Part shown: one piece after another, positions 36,801 through 48,900 of the stretch
Position numbering within the stretch: position 1 is the first letter of the stretch
How the letters are laid out: the number at the start of each line of letters is the position of its first letter
Assembly: GCA_012861695.1 (NCBI GenBank)
Contig: JAAOOA010000016.1
Coordinates: 21,474,202 to 21,538,201, forward strand
Direction of reading: 5' to 3'
From: Trematomus loennbergii
Lineage: Eukaryota; Chordata; Actinopteri; Perciformes; Nototheniidae
Length of the DNA: 64,000 nucleotides
Position numbers and translations under genes: made by a program
Notes under the pieces: generated by a model
Database searches by the model: none
What the model saw: the letters and a program-made list of their open reading frames with translations, nothing else
What the model was told of the DNA's origin: nothing

Positions 36801-37135
36801 CCATATATAAAATGTTACCTCTCATTTATCAAATATGAAGAATTCATTTTCACAAATTGATTAAAGCCAATCTTAAAATGATTTAACAAGCGCCTGTTTG
36901 AGACTCCTCAGTGCACACAAAAACATAACTTTGAGAAATAAATAAATACGGATATGTTATTGATCACCCCTCGATTATGTTCTCTTGTTAAGAAATGTAT
37001 TCTCATAAATGATGCGGTGAACAGAAGGACAAAATTACTTTAAACTGACGCCGTTTGGCATTTCTATAGGTTGTATAGATACGAGCATGGTTTTATATAC
37101 TATTGTGGTGGAACATTACGGGACATAATTCACTG

Positions 37136-38006
37136 TGTTATAGAGAGTGTGTTGCGCCACGGACCTGTTAGGGAGCGCACCTGTGGTTTGTTATCATTCT
37201 AGCTTGAGTAGCATGTAATGAAGTTGTTCCTTCCTTTCTGTAAACCAGTTGTTCTCAAACTTTTTCTGTCAGGCCCCCCTTTTGGAGAAAAAAAGTCGGG
37301 CCCCCCCCCCAACACAAATAGTCACATAATGGGCCAAGTTAACATTCATTACAATACATCAATATGAACGTGAGCATTCCTTTCAAAAAAATCAAAAAAT
37401 CACTTTGCTAGAACATTGATAATAAAACAATGCTCCATAAGTCTGAGTGCTCAAAAAAATAAATACATAATACAATTGTGCAATCCCTTTGCTAGAACAA
37501 TAAGTTATAATACTTTGCCACTTTGCAAAGAAATGAAAAGAAAGAAAATGCTGATATTTGGCAGAAAAGTGTGTCTTATCAGCATTAGTGGCTGCAATGA
37601 GCCTGTTTTGCACTGCACATTTCTTCAGAACGGGGTTGCAGGCTCAGTGGCGGTGCCAAAGATTTTCTTTTGGGGGTGCTGTGGGGTAGCTTGACGTTTC
37701 ATAGAGGGTGCTCAAACATGTAGGGTTTCCCATTAATGTACCTGTCACTACAGTTGCATTTTCTACAGCAACAATCCACACGCAAATACACAGTGTACCC
37801 GTGACTGTTACAATGAAGGCTCGATAATCAGCTCACGGCATATAGGTGTAAGCAGGGGTAAAATGCTATTTCTATGTCATGACTCTGCGCCCCCCAGGGG
37901 GGGCGCGCCCCCCACTTTGAGAAACACTGCTGTAAACTAATGGAAAATAAAGTGTGGAGTTCCATACTCAACACGGCTTCTCCGACTCCCATTCATCAGC
38001 TCTACA
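37136..38006 (+). mobile_element. Ty3/Gypsy LTR, split by a hAT insertion
   Basis: TGTTATAGAG ... GCGCCACGGACCTGTTAG before the hAT and AATAAAGTGTGGAGTTCC after it read as one LTR (about 180 bp after removing the insert), ending TCTACA next to a possible primer-binding site (GGGTGACCCTGACG). It leads directly into a Gypsy gag. Exact LTR ends are inferred, because the 3' LTR is missing. Confidence 0.55.
37238..37937. mobile_element. hAT MITE with exact 8-bp target duplication, inside the Gypsy LTR
   Basis: CTGTAAAC at 37238-37245 and 37930-37937 flank a 684-bp body with ends CAGTTGTTCTCAAA and TTTGAGAAACACTG, the classic hAT terminus. No transposase. A run of ten C and a GGGGGGCGCGCCCCCC palindrome-like block sit near its two ends. 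Confidence 0.9.
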
Positions 38007-38053
38007 CGGGTGACCCTGACGTTTTCGAGATAGATTCCGAAGACTTAGTGAAC

Positions 38054-38398
38054 ATGGCTGATCGCGATGTTTATGTTAAACTGCCAGAGTTTTGGGAACA
38101 TGCCGCTACGGCGTGGTTGGCACACGTGGAGGCGCACTTTGCCTGCCGCCAGGTCCGTGACGAGGACCTGAAGTATTTTCACGTGGTGGCGGCGCTGGGG
38201 AGCTCCACGTCATCCAGGTTGGTTCGATTTATCGCAGATCCCCCACGCCATGGCAAATATGAGGCGATTAAAGCCCTTCTTCTTAAGACATTTAGCTTAT
38301 CTGCTAAGGAGAGGGCTCGCCAGATTTTTGAGATTCAGGGTCTGGGGGACAGCAAGCCGTCCCAGCTCATGGAGAAGATGCTGAATCTGCTGGGGGGG
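38054..38398 (+). pseudogene. Ty3/Gypsy gag, N-terminal fragment
   Basis: The ATG at 38054 opens MADRDVYVKLPEFWEH, then a WLAHVEAHF block, KYFHVVAAL, and ends SQLMEKMLNLLG at a 13-G run. This is the capsid-like N-terminal half of a Gypsy-type gag of the KLPxFW family common in fish. No nucleocapsid knuckle, protease or pol follows; the reading frame instead runs into an L1. The fragment has no internal stop, so it is fairly young or was truncated early. Confidence 0.8.
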
Positions 38399-38401
38399 GG
38401 G

Positions 38402-40930
38402 GGGAGATCCCTGGATTTAGTTTGTGGAACTATTTTCTTCCCGCTGTCAAAAACATAGAATACTCAACCATAGTGATATCCGACCACGCCCCATTGCTAC
38501 TTGACCTCTCATTCACACTGTTACAAAAGACACGTCCCCCTGGAGACTGAACTGCACAATGTTAAACGATGATCGATTCTGTGAAACAATCTCTAAAGCT
38601 ATTGATGATTTCCTTACAACCAATATGTCTGATTTCATATCACCATCTCTTCTGTGGGAGGGAAAGCTGTGATCCGAGGAGAAATTATCTCTTACTCTGC
38701 AAGGCAAAACAAATTGAAAAAGCAAAAACAGTTAGAACTTTTGGGCAGTATAGCAAAACTAGATAGCAAACTCAACATTTCCATCCCCTGAACTAGATAA
38801 AGAAAGGCAAAATCTTCAGATGGACTACAATTTACTTTCAACGCAAGAGACTGAGAAATTGCTTTTAAGATCGTGTGGATTTCAGTATGAACATGGGGAG
38901 AAGGCGGGTCGTCTCCTAGCGCACCAAATTAAGAGCCAGTCGGCCTCCCAACAAATTAAACAAATACGGACCCCTACTCGTGAACTCACAGCAATCCCAT
39001 CTGTTATCAATGAGACCTTTAAAACCTTTTACTCTGGACTATATGCCTCACAAGCCCCTGTCGATAATGCGTACAGAACAAAATTATTGGATGATCTGGA
39101 ATTTCCGTCCATAACACCTGCTCAGGAGGGTTAGTTGGATCAACCTCTAAAGCCCAGTGAAATAGCTGATTCGATCAGGCTGATCCAGAGTGGCAAGGCC
39201 CCCGGCACTGGCGGCTATCCAATTGAGTTGTATAAGAAATGTATTGATAAATTGACCCCCCTTCTTTTGAGAATGTTCGAGGACTCTCTGGACCGGGAGC
39301 TTTGCCTCAAACTCTCACTGAGGCGGTAGTAGTCGTATTATTAAAACCAGGCAAGGAAATTCTGAATGTAGCTCCTATCGCCCCATCTCCCTTTTGAATG
39401 TGGACTATAAGATCCTAGCTAAAATACTAGCCATACGCCTTGAATCAGTCATGCCAAACATCATATCATTAGACCAAACTGGGTTTATGAAAGGCTGACA
39501 CTCCTTCAACATCCGTCGCCTCCTCAACATCCTCCTCTCTCCTGCATCCGATGAGACACCAGAGGTGGTGGTCTCATTGGATGCAGACAAAGCGTTCGAC
39601 AGGGTGGAGTGGGGCTTTCTATTTGAGGTCCTTAAGAGGTTGAGCCTCGGATCCAAATGTGTGTCCTGGATCGCATTGTTATACTCTTCACCCATGCTTC
39701 AGTGAGTACTAACGGGATGAATTCTCAATATTTTACACTAGGTAGAGGAACTCGCCAGGGTTGCCCTTTAAGCCTGTTACTATTCGCCATGGCGATCGAA
39801 CCCTTGGTGGAGTTGGTGTGAGCTTGAAGCCAAAACCTGTCCTAATACCTCACTTTTGGCTTTGCTTACATCTACATTATCCAGCCGGCCGACTCAATAT
39901 TCGAATAACCCGATAGTTGTTTCCACCCTAAGAATATGGTCCAAATTTAGAAGTGCTCATGGACTTCATGGATCCTCTATTCATAGTCCCATTCGCAACA
40001 ACCATCTCTTTCTCCCCCCTTACACTGATGGGGCCTTCTCTATGTGGCAGAGATTAGGCCTTATCAGAGTAAGGGACCTTTACATCAACAATGTTTTCGG
40101 TAGATTTAGCCAACTCTGACAAATTTAGCCTCCCAGACACTCACCTATTTCGCTACTTCCAGGTCCGTAACTGGGTTAAACTAAATAACCATTCATTTCC
40201 CAATATCCCTCCGGATTCAATAATTGACTCAATTATGGACACTCTAACAACCGAAAAAGGTCTGGTTTCAAGAATTTACAATTCCATCTCCCGTCTCACA
40301 GAAACATCTCTTGGTAAAATCAAACAAGATTGGGAAGATTAACTAGTCCAAGCAATAGACGATGATGTCTGGGATGGCGCATTAGCGAGAGTGAACAATA
40401 GTACGTCCTGTGCCAGGCTCAATCTTATACAACTAAAAGTTGTCCACCGTATCTATTACACCAACTCCAAACTCTCCAAAATATACCCTAATGTCACAGA
40501 TACCTGTAACAGATGTCACATGTCACCAGCAAACATGACTCATATGTTTTGGTCTTGCCTCGCCTACAAGGATACTGGACAAGCATTTTCAAACACCTCG
40601 CTGAGGCCTTGGACGTGGTATTGACACCATGTGCAGAAACTGCCATTTTTGGAGTACTACCTGACCACCGAATGATGAGGAAAGCTAAGGACAGTATAGC
40701 CTTTGCATCTCTATTAGCACGTAGAAGAATACTCCTTGAATGGAAAGCCTCAATAGCACCTAAAGCATCTCCATGGTTTAAAGATCTAATGTTATACCTG
40801 AACTTGGAGAAGATTAAATATAACCTGAGGGGCTCTTCAGAAATGTTTGAATCTGTCTGGGGCTCTGAAAAATATAGACCGTATAAATGTAACTCATTGT
40901 GCCTGACTCAATAAAAAAAAATAAAAAAAA
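38402..40930 (+). pseudogene. L1-type LINE ORF2, truncated, internally deleted and frameshifted
   Basis: The order of landmarks is: endonuclease end with ISDHAPLLLDL (38475-38508); linker MDYNLLSTQETEK (38820); the SGKAPGTGGYPIELYKK block (39192 on); SYRPISLLNVDYKILAK; LDADKAFDRVEWGFLF (RT motif A region, ~39577); GTRQGCPLSLLLFAMAIEPL; then a jump that removes the FADD/YADD catalytic block near 39820; and a C-terminus with a CNRCHMSPANMTHMFWSC zinc knuckle (40508-40561). It ends CAATAAAAAAAATAAAAAAAA at 40909-40930, an A-rich tail. Stops at 39132, 39498 and elsewhere, the missing endonuclease N-terminus and the missing catalytic block all make it dead. Confidence 0.88.
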
Positions 40931-41357
40931 TGTTGGTTATTTATGGGTTAAATATGTGTGTAAGGGAATTTAAAGTGCAGGTAGATGGAAGTGTGAGAAG
41001 AATAAGTGTGTGTCTGCTCTGTTCCTCCCTGTCACTGCTCACTGCAAACTGCTGCCTTTGGCCTTTTAGGCAGATGCTTTGAATCCAGAGCCCTATTGTC
41101 ACAGCGTATCTACACTTCAAGATGCGTTTGTTTGCACAAGCACATGTGTGCAGATGTGACACTGCGTGCATGCATTAGTGAGTGAATGTGCATAAAGCAT
41201 GGTGTGTGGATTTGAGCTGTCTTCCTGTCTGAATGCATGTATGTACATAACTGATGCATTCACCCGATGTACTCCCACATTTATTTATTCATATTTATTC
41301 AGGCATAAATGTGTGAGTACATCACCTGCTTGCATGCTCTTCATTTACTGTATGTAG

Positions 41358-41360
<3 letters not shown>
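40931..41360. other. intergenic stretch, nothing recognised
   Basis: No continuation of the Gypsy gag is found after the L1 tail. Confidence 0.5.

Positions 41361-41408
<48 letters not shown>
41361..41408. repeat. (GT)24 microsatellite
   Basis: 48 bases of uninterrupted GT. Confidence 0.97.
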
Positions 41409-41411
<3 letters not shown>

Positions 41412-42966
41412 GTTTTAAAAAGTGGGCACTCCATCCGCTGTATTGTAGGTATTGATTACTACAGTCCTTCCCAACCTTTTATGTTTGACAGTCCTGCATA
41501 GCCCTATTAGATGATATAGTTAGTTTTCTGTACCCTTCATATCTTGTTCAAAATGTCTCCATTTGTGTGTGTGTGTAAAAAAATAAATTACAGGTCAATG
41601 TGAAATGTACTATTAAGCCATTCAGCCTCCTCACCTTTTGCACCTGGAGTTTCATCCTGAGCTTAACTATGATAGTATAGAGAAATAGTAGTAAGGGCTT
41701 CCCTTTATGTTTGCACAGCAAATAACTCATCTCATCTAGATTTCCCAAATGGGTTGGAAGGAGCAAGAGCAGATTAATAGCAAAAGAAAAGATTTATCTT
41801 GATTTAGGTGCCCTAATTTAGATGTGCACTTGTGAAGCGTGTGTGAATGTGCGTGCATATGTGCTTTAGTTTGTTTCTTCAACTTCTATTTTTATGTGGA
41901 CAACATGTCCACACAATAAGAGGATTCAAATGTGTTTTAGGATTAATGTTAGGTGTTAGTTTTGGAATTAATTTGGTTCATCTTTTCATTATTTAAACTT
42001 TTAAGTTAGGGATTATGCCAAGATTTACTGTTAGTGTTGGCTGCAATGTTTCTGGTCAGAAAAATAGGATTTAAGTGAAAAATAAAAATGTTGGTCCCCA
42101 TAAAGATAGAAAGTGTTAAAGGGGTGGGGATATCTGAGTGGGTAAGTACATGTTTGATGTCTTAAAACATATGTTCGGATCTATGTATGTGTCAGCCTCA
42201 ATGTATTTATCTGAGGTTTATGCCGAGTTTATGCATAATGCAGCATGTGGGGGGGATTCATAAAGTACATTGCATATGGTTATGTGAGGAATACAAACAG
42301 AGGAATGAAACAGAATGAGTAGTTTATCAAAAAGGCCCTGATGGTGCCGAGTAACACATCAGGGTGTTGTGGGTGTGTTTCCAATGAGTGCCGTTTTTCA
42401 TGCAATAATCAAATTAGTAAAGTGGTGGATGACAATTATTTCCGTTTCACCATCTGTATCAAGATGCTCCTCTTATCTCAATTAAGCCATATTCTCTCTG
42501 TTTGTTCTCCATGGGAAAGCGTTACATGTGACTAAAGTTCTTTAGCAACCTTTACATTTTAGTTAGTCTCAGGTCACCTTCTTGCCCTCAGATGTGGCCT
42601 TGTTGTTGATGAGGTTAAAACTGCCTAACAGTTTCAGTGCTTTTTGTCTCCGTTTCCTCCCTCAGGCCAGTCATTATGTCCATTTTGTCGCCTGTCTTCT
42701 CTAGTGTGCTGCCTTGCCCTGTAGCAAATTGCTTAAAAAACAAAGAAGAAATTGGACAGGAGGAGAGGGAGTCTGTGGCCCCAAGTATTCCATTCAGGGT
42801 TATAATAACTCTACACGGCATTATTATTAACATCATCATCATCACTCGTGGTCAGAATAGAGATCTTCAAAAGCAAAAGCACGACTACAGGATTCAAGAA
42901 ATAGGTGCCAGGGGACAGAGATCTTTACTGAATAAAGCAGGAAAGACTTTAGTATATGTGAAGTTA
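41409..42966. other. intergenic stretch, nothing recognised
   Basis: A hAT-like end (CAGTCCTTCCCAACC at 41461) was seen without its partner; otherwise nothing. Confidence 0.45.
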
Positions 42967-43112
<146 letters not shown>

Positions 43113-43460
43113 AGGGGAGGCTGAGGGGATCTATATCACGCTCAGCAGGGTGCAATACAACGACCCTTGAGGCAACTCAACAAGAGTGCGTCACAGTAAC
43201 TGCTCAGGGATCAGTGGTAGTGTTGATGCATGGTCGGGTCAGTTGAGTCAACATGTTTGACCCAGGCATTGCTGTGACCCTAAAGAGCGACCACTGCTGG
43301 ATCCACACATATGTTAAAAAAGTTATGTAAACCTGTAACAAGACCTGGGTTTTGCTCAAATAGTCAAAAATATGTCTTTAAAAAAACACTCTTCCTTGAT
43401 GGAAGACAGCAATCTGACAACGCCAATGCTATGGTCGACGTTGTTTCTTTTTCTGCAACA
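43113..43460. other. intergenic stretch, nothing recognised
   Basis: No supported feature. Confidence 0.5.
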
Positions 43461-43482
43461 TATATATATATATATATATATA
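43461..43482. repeat. (TA)11 microsatellite
   Basis: 22 bases of TA. Confidence 0.95.
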
Positions 43483-43854
43483 AATAATCGTAGGAAAATA
43501 CGTAGTCAGTGAAGTAAGGAGTCCTTTCGGAAACAGAAGGATATCTTTAATGAATCCATTATTAAATTCAACAGTCATGATGAATGGTATTGATGGCCGA
43601 ATTGTGGGTCCCTTTACATTTTGCAGCCGCAAGGAATTGTGGAATGGCCTATAGTCTTTTTCTTTAGTAAGTTTGCAATCCATTGTAACCTATACTAAAG
43701 GAGATAAGGAGGCATTGTCACACCTTTCTTTAGCATTGGAGAATTTAAGAGAACAGTAAAATGTTTAATAAACTATATTTTATTACAGTGTCCTTAAAGA
43801 TTTTTTTGTTTTATATTAAATGTCTTGTTTTATATTTTATGTATGCACCATGAC

Positions 43855-43920
43855 ATCAAGTCAAATTCCTCGTATGTGTGAACCTACCTGGCGATAAACC
43901 CGTTTCTGATTCTGAATGCT
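43855..43920 (+). mobile_element. LINE 3' tail
   Basis: CAAATTCCTCGTATGTGTGA, then CCTGGCGATAAACC and CTGATTCTGAA, resembles the 3' end of fish LINEs (TTCCTTGTATGTGT ... GGCAATAAA ... TGATTCTGA). Confidence 0.5.
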
Positions 43921-45879
43921 GTACTGTTAATGTTCTGTATGACAATGATGCACCAAAACATTAAACAGCATATCTCTCTTAAATGTATAAAGCTTTATGC
44001 TTCTTTTATTTCATTTTTCACCGAGATGTTCTTCTCCTACTTATATGTTGTTTAGCTTTGTTTAGTAGTTTCATATTTTTGCTTATATTCAACCTGCGTC
44101 CTATCTCATTAATTTCTATCTTCTGACATTTCAAAAGACTGCAAAAAGCAGCAGCATTTACAAGCAGCCGTTTGCTGCATAACTCAGACAAATTAAAGTG
44201 TTCGACAACATTTTACATTATTTGTGCCCTTGTATATAGTATGCGACTTGTCTACTCAAATTAAATTGTGAGTAGCACTAATTAAATTGTGAATAGCACT
44301 AATTAATTCAATCATGTGAATATTTAACAAACGCTTGTGTTTTCAATTCCAAAAAGGTCCATGAAAAACGTTACGGCTTGTAAAAAAAACAGCCTAAAAG
44401 GCTCCAGGTAAAAATTGACAAGAGATGTTCTTTGTACACATTTCATTTGGACTCTAATTAATGTAGTTGCTCTTGTTTGGGAAATATGTGAACATCTAAT
44501 AGATACAATATTGTAATGAGTGTCTAAATGTAATAGTTTCTAATTAATTTACCCATCATGTATTTTCGGTGCAGACACTTGTGTAATTGAATAAGCACAG
44601 GCAAATTCTCATATTAAAATGCACCACCACGCTGTTCTTATTTACATAATTAGAATATGCAAGCAAAGCCTTCATCTGATCTTTCTGTAAATATATTAGT
44701 CAGTAGTTTCAAACAGAAATGGATGAAGAAGTTTATTAGCGGCTCAGCGGGAAAGTTGTATACTGATTTAACGAAAAGGTCAAATTAGTGCAGAAATATT
44801 TTTAATTGCACATCTGCAAACAAAAATGCAAGATGGGGTTGCAGGGTGATGGAATGCAGTGATTCCCAATCAGAGGCATTTGTAACACAGGGACGCAAAA
44901 TGGGTGCTATTTATACACTTTCCCTATAACGAAGAAATATTGTAAAAATCTCAAGTTTTTAATATTAGTGTTAAATGACATCCTCTCTGACAGGTGGTGT
45001 GAATGAAAGCGATAACTTTGGCTCATTTGATGCTGCTCTGGAGGTTTGTCAGACAGAGAAGATTCAAATCCACCAACCTAGCAAGTAGAGAAATAAAAAA
45101 ATGTTGGCAAGTAAGAAACTGAATTTGTCCCAGCTCAGGTGAAAATCTTCTGAGGCCGGTTTTGATCCCTGACCTCTGCTCTGTGTACCCTGACAGGTGG
45201 CAAAGAATTATCCCTTTGAAGTGTCAAAGAATAAAACACATCCCAACGCCTGTACGGTTTGTAAATGCTCTGTGTGTGCAGGAGCGTACATCAGTCAGGC
45301 TGCAGGGAGGGTCCCCGGGGGATCAGATTCCTCCTGATCACACCTCCACTTCACACACAGATGCCCTAGTTCTAAAAATGGAGGGAATTAACCATATCTC
45401 CTGTGTTCCACTTCCTCTTGTCTGTATCCTATTGGTATAAATGACATTGATAAGAGCTGCATATTTCAGTTTAGTCCTGCTGCGTACTATGACCCCATCA
45501 GTACTCTCCAGAAGCTTTGTTAATACAGATTCTGGCTCCTCTGCAAGCGCCTGCCGGGGAGGATTGCTTTCTAGATTTAGTTTGGCCCTCACCTAATCTT
45601 CTCTTCTCCGCTGTTGCACTGTTTCATCCCATCTCATCATTCTCGCTCTATTTCTCTCCATCTCTCTCTTCCTGTCCGTCCATTCCTCTGTTTCTCTGAC
45701 TGTGACTCCCTCTCTATTTTGTGTGAGTTCCTCAGAAGTAGCTCGCGGAGGAGGAGCGTGGTAGGACTAAATGATTATTCATCCAGAGGAAAGCAGAGAG
45801 TTTTTTTCCACTTACTCACTCACCTACTCAGCCCACAGCCAGTTTCTCTATCTCTGATTAAACTCATCAACACTCTCTT
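43921..45879. other. intergenic stretch, nothing recognised
   Basis: A small 23-base duplication (TAATTAAATTGTGARTAGCAC) sits near 44.26-44.31 kb, and a lone hAT-like end (CAGTGATTCCCAATC) at about 44858. No exon supported. Confidence 0.45.
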
Positions 45880-45931
45880 ACACACACACACACACACACA
45901 TACACAGACACACAGACACAGACACACACAC
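45880..45931. repeat. (CA)n / (CACAGA)n microsatellite
   Basis: CA run with TACACAGA interruptions. Confidence 0.93.
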
Positions 45932-48900
45932 CTCAGAGAGAGATCTCTGATGGCATCTCTGTGTTCAAAAAAGCTTCATACACAGAAACTTCAGTGGAAG
46001 TATACACTTTGCCCAGTAAAGCATATTATTATTCCCTCACCGATTCCACTGTAAGAGCAGAATGTTGTGCTCTGTCCATAAACCTCATTTGCTTTTTCCC
46101 CCCTCTTATTTATGCAAACTTGCAGACAGTGTTCCCCAATAGACCATTACAAACCAAATTGATATTATGCAAATACAGACAGAAAATGAGCACAAGGAAT
46201 GAGAGTTGTACTATTGGGATGGTCCAAGGCTGCCAGCAGTATGAATTAATTGTGTCCTCCTGGCATGTGAGGCCGGAGGAGGCAGGAGCAGGAGGGGATT
46301 TTATCCCTCTTGGTGCGGCCTGGAGCGCTGTTGGAGTTTCAGATCTGGTGATTAGGCTGTGAGGTCGAGCTACTCAGCGGAAATCTCCTCTGAATTCTGA
46401 GGAAGCGCTGAAGGCATGTTCTTCAGCGCATCAGAGGAGGAGGAGGAAGAAAAAGGTTTTTTGTTTTTTTTAGATGCAGACTCAAATAGAGCCGGCCAGT
46501 ACACAAAAGATGAAGGGACCTCAAGATCGTTTGATTTGAATCTCACATTGCGAGACTTCTGACCTTATGGCTGGGTTGATGCCTTCTGCTCAGGAGGAGG
46601 GGAGTTTTCTTTCCGTGACTGAACTTAAACCTGTCTTTCAACCTGTATTTAGCGCATGAGATGTCTTAGCATCACTATATTATGCTGCATGTCAAAAATA
46701 TAAGTGTAGTAAGTTGAATGCAATTTTAGAACACCTAAAAGGCACATTTGAGTCGTCCAATGTGTTGTGCTGTTATACTGCAATCCACCTGGACACAACT
46801 GGCTGAAATGCAAATCCTCTGGAGATTCATACTGCACAGGAAAAAAAATGCCCAAGGCTGTATTCCACCTAAGGTACTACATTATTCACGAGATATTCTG
46901 CTGTGGGTTTTGGTGAACAGCATGAAAACATCCTCCCATCCCTGATAGACAAGGTATAAATCTGACATGATATACCGACATATATATATCGCTCAGCTCC
47001 GGGTGCCTTTCTATAAATATTTGTTTACTTTTGTTACTTTATTTGTTCCTTTTGCCAGCACTGAAGCTTTTATATTGAGATATCTGCTTTATTAAGAAAG
47101 GTGGCGCATATGGACAGCGGACAGACTAGAAATAACAAATATACATCTAATGCCTTGCTCTCAAAAGAGATGTGAAAGGCGGGGTGTCATATCAAATCAT
47201 ATACACCAGAATAAATCACATGTAAGACCCTGCACTGGAAAAATAAATACTGTATAATTCTCTGTATATAATACTGCATCAGGAAACACAACAAATGACC
47301 AGTATATGAGTCAAACATGTAATATGTTTTGACAGATACGGTACTCCAAAGTAAGAACAAAAAGGCATCATTATGCTCGTTAAGTGATTTGTCAAATGGT
47401 CAAACATCTGAAACCACCATTCCTCACGCTTCTCTGAATTTGAGCTAGTCAGTCTGCTTCTGACAATTTATAACTTAATCTGTCGGTGGAGCTGATCAGA
47501 GGGATTGCCTCAACACATCTACCACCAAGGGAAAACTCCAAAAAGCATCATTTAACCACAAGGCGAAACAGAGGGTAAATGTTCTTTTTCTGCCCTGTCA
47601 CCAGTCAGTAATAACGTTCATTGTTAGTGGTTTTGAACTCTACCACAGTTATTGTTATAGCAGGTTAGGGCTCAAAGATTATAACATGTAATGAGATAGT
47701 GACCTCAACCAAATCAACTTTGACAGTGTGTTTATGGCTTGTTTCTCAAACGTTATCAAAAACATGTTTTTGTAATACAAGGGAAAAAAGCCGCCTGTTC
47801 GATTAAAACTCAATAAAGATGGAGGGTACTTCACTCCCTACTCCGGATGACATTTCTCCTCTATATATTTACATAGCAGGTAGTTGTTTGCTGTTATATT
47901 AACTTTCTGAATGTCATATAGATAACCTTTAAGCCGGCATTAGGCCTGTCAATACTAAAGTTTGTCACCAAATAAATGTCAAACAGCTTGAAGCATGCAA
48001 CAGCACAGTGCCTGAAATCTGGTTCTTTAATGTGCAATGAACAGTCTTTTCTTCATGCCCCTGTCAGCTACTGTGCACAGCTTAAATATCTCCAGGTCTA
48101 TTTTCAGGTATGACAGGCGTGCAGCAAGACGTCAATGACATGAAAATGAGCTGCTTATATTCCACCATTTGCTTCAAGGTGCTGCTCCTGAAGCTGTTCC
48201 TGTAAAGTGCCTCCAGCCCGATAGTAAAGTCCTCTGCTGGGAAATCCTTTAATTGCATTACTCGCAATCATGACACACTCTGATCCCCTGGGGAAGATGA
48301 GCGTTTCTCTCCATTGTGTCAATCAAATCTGCTGTGCTTAACCTCTGTCACCTGTCACTCATGTGATTAAACGCTGCGAATAATGAGTAATGCCGACAGG
48401 GGAACTGTCGCTGGGTGTAACAGGCCAGCTGGAATCATTTTCAATAATGATTTTCTGCATTATCACCCATAAGCATAGAGTATACAGCTTTTATTTTCTA
48501 CTTTTGTCATCAATTGAAAACAGAAAACTAAAAATGTTTAAATAATCAATATAGACGTTTCCTCAATCAATGACTTGTGACAATAAGTGTTTTATTTATT
48601 TTAGTTTATAAAGCATTTGACTGTGACTATGTGTGACTTGTGTTATACAGTATAAACAAACTGCATTGTCTCACAATAGCAGGGTACAATGTAAGGTAGT
48701 AAATTACCAATAATAAATAATTGCACACGGTATTGTGTATATCACCGCACTCGTTAAGAATAGAAATGTCACTCAAACTATAGCCTCAATCTGAGACATT
48801 TCAATACAAGATACATTATAGTAATGTTCACAGCCAACAACTACCACTTCACGACATGGAAAAACATACATTGAACAACTTCCAGCTAAAACAATCACCT

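Noticed and set aside
37940..38458. 172-residue ORF read as one protein
   Set aside because: Its first 38 codons are LTR and leader, the middle is Gypsy gag, and the end crosses the G run into an L1.
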